From NCBI GenBank assembly GCA_910577415.1, contig CAJTLK010000092.1, positions 1 through 6,872 of the forward strand: DNA of 6,872 nucleotides, read 5' to 3'. The notes below the pieces were generated by a model, which was not told the DNA's origin, searched no databases, and saw nothing but the letters and a program-made list of their open reading frames with translations. Position numbers and translations under genes: made by a program. The stretch's first letter is position 1. Each line of letters starts with the position of its first letter. This document shows positions 6,367 through 6,872 of this stretch, piece by piece. This DNA comes from an uncultured Oscillospiraceae bacterium (lineage in GTDB: Bacteria > Bacillota > Clostridia > Oscillospirales > Oscillospiraceae).

Positions 6367-6872
6367 GACAGCAACAGCTTGTCGTCGGCCTCGTCGCTGC
6401 CGGAGACCTTGCTGAACATATTGAGCAGGGTCTCTACCGTAAGCTTCTTTTTCTCCTCGCCGGAGACGTCGATGGCGATACGGCCCTCATACATCATGAT
6501 GAGCCGGTTGCCGTGGGCAATGGCGTCGCGCATGTTGTGGGTGATCATCAGGGTAGTGAGCTTATCCCGCTGAACAATGGTCTCAGTGGTCTCCAGCACC
6601 TTGGCCGCCGTCTTGGGGTCCAGGGCGGCGGTATGCTCATCCAGAAGAAGGAGCTTGGGTTTTTTCAGGGTAGCCATCAACAGGGTCAACGCCTGCCGCT
6701 GGCCACCGGAGAGGAGACCCACCTTGGAGGTCATGCGCTCCTCCAGCCCCAGCCCCAGTCCGGCAAGCAGCTCCCGGTACTGTTCCCGCTCTGCCTTTGT
6801 GATGCCGGAGCGAAGCCCCCGCCCCTGTCCCCGGCGGGCGGCCAGGGCCAGGTTCTCCTCGATCTGCATGGT
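6363..6872 (-). CDS. ABC transporter ATP-binding protein (COG1101 type), C-terminal part
   Basis: The last 170 codons or so of an ABC ATPase are visible; the Walker A half lies beyond the window. The methionine codon at 6869 is probably internal, since the visible MQIEENLALA matches the M-T-I-E-E-N block preceding the signature in this family. Numbering from that methionine: signature LSGGQRQ at 53-59, Walker B LLLLDEH at 73-79 with catalytic E78, D-loop AALDPKT at 81-87 and switch histidine H111 in ITHNM. LSGGQRQALTLLMATL, DEHTAALDPKTA and GNRLIMMYEG are characteristic of the COG1101 ATPases that pair with a COG4120 permease and a COG2984 (TrpX-like) binding protein for small aromatic or similar solutes. 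The substrate is not decidable here. It ends its transcription unit, with a hairpin 14 bases past the stop; the permease and binding protein genes are predicted upstream, outside the window. Confidence 0.9.
   Translation of the reverse strand, partial: TMQIEENLALAARRGQGRGLRSGITKAEREQYRELLAGLGLGLEERMTSKVGLLSGGQRQALTLLMATLKKPKLLLLDEHTAALDPKTAAKVLETTETIVQRDKLTTLMITHNMRDAIAHGNRLIMMYEGRIAIDVSGEEKKKLTVETLLNMFSKVSGSDEADDKLLLS

Noticed and set aside
1..6872. Search for mobile elements, CRISPR arrays, tRNA or rRNA genes and defence or toxin systems
   Set aside because: No terminal inverted repeats with a transposase, no regularly spaced repeats, no cloverleaf or rRNA-like sequence, and no toxin, nuclease or defence motifs were seen.

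Overview
The window looks like ordinary chromosome from a high-GC Clostridia-type Firmicute, probably an Oscillospiraceae-like gut anaerobe. Grounds are the roughly 60% GC coding sequence with AT-rich gaps, good Shine-Dalgarno sites, a 398-residue acetate kinase, a 448-residue hexameric-type glutamate dehydrogenase, a COG2509 flavoprotein and a COG1101 ABC ATPase. The genus is inference. I saw no phage, IS element, CRISPR array, tRNA or rRNA, and no sign of recent transfer.

Layout: (1) 2-514, plus strand: the 3' part of a TVP38/VTT membrane protein gene, cut by the window start. (2) 537-1718, minus strand: tmcAL, tRNA(Met) cytidine acetate ligase, convergent with gene 1. The plus-strand terminator of gene 1 appears to lie inside the end of tmcAL. 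(3) 1719-1866: a divergent control region with a good ackA promoter and two inverted repeats. (4) 1867-3063, plus strand: ackA. (5) 3088-3122: a strong terminator hairpin shared with the convergent gdhA. (6) 3144-4490, minus strand: gdhA, NADP-type glutamate dehydrogenase. (7) 4491-4667: a second divergent control region with a promoter on each strand. (8) 4668-6284, plus strand: a COG2509 FAD-dependent dehydrogenase of unknown substrate. (9) 6311-6348: a convergent-end hairpin. (10) 6363-6872, minus strand: the C-terminal part of a COG1101 ABC transporter ATPase, cut by the window end.

Each complete gene is a single unit that alternates in strand with its neighbours, so no operon is fully visible. 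The functional theme is central fermentation: acetate and ATP formation (AckA), ammonium assimilation or glutamate catabolism (GdhA), and a tRNA-modifying enzyme that itself consumes acetate and ATP (TmcAL). The least understood genes are the COG2509 flavoprotein and the VTT membrane protein. I found no convincing undescribed multi-gene system. The points most worth checking are the divergent tmcAL/ackA region with its dyads, the terminator embedded in tmcAL, and the N-terminal domain of the flavoprotein.
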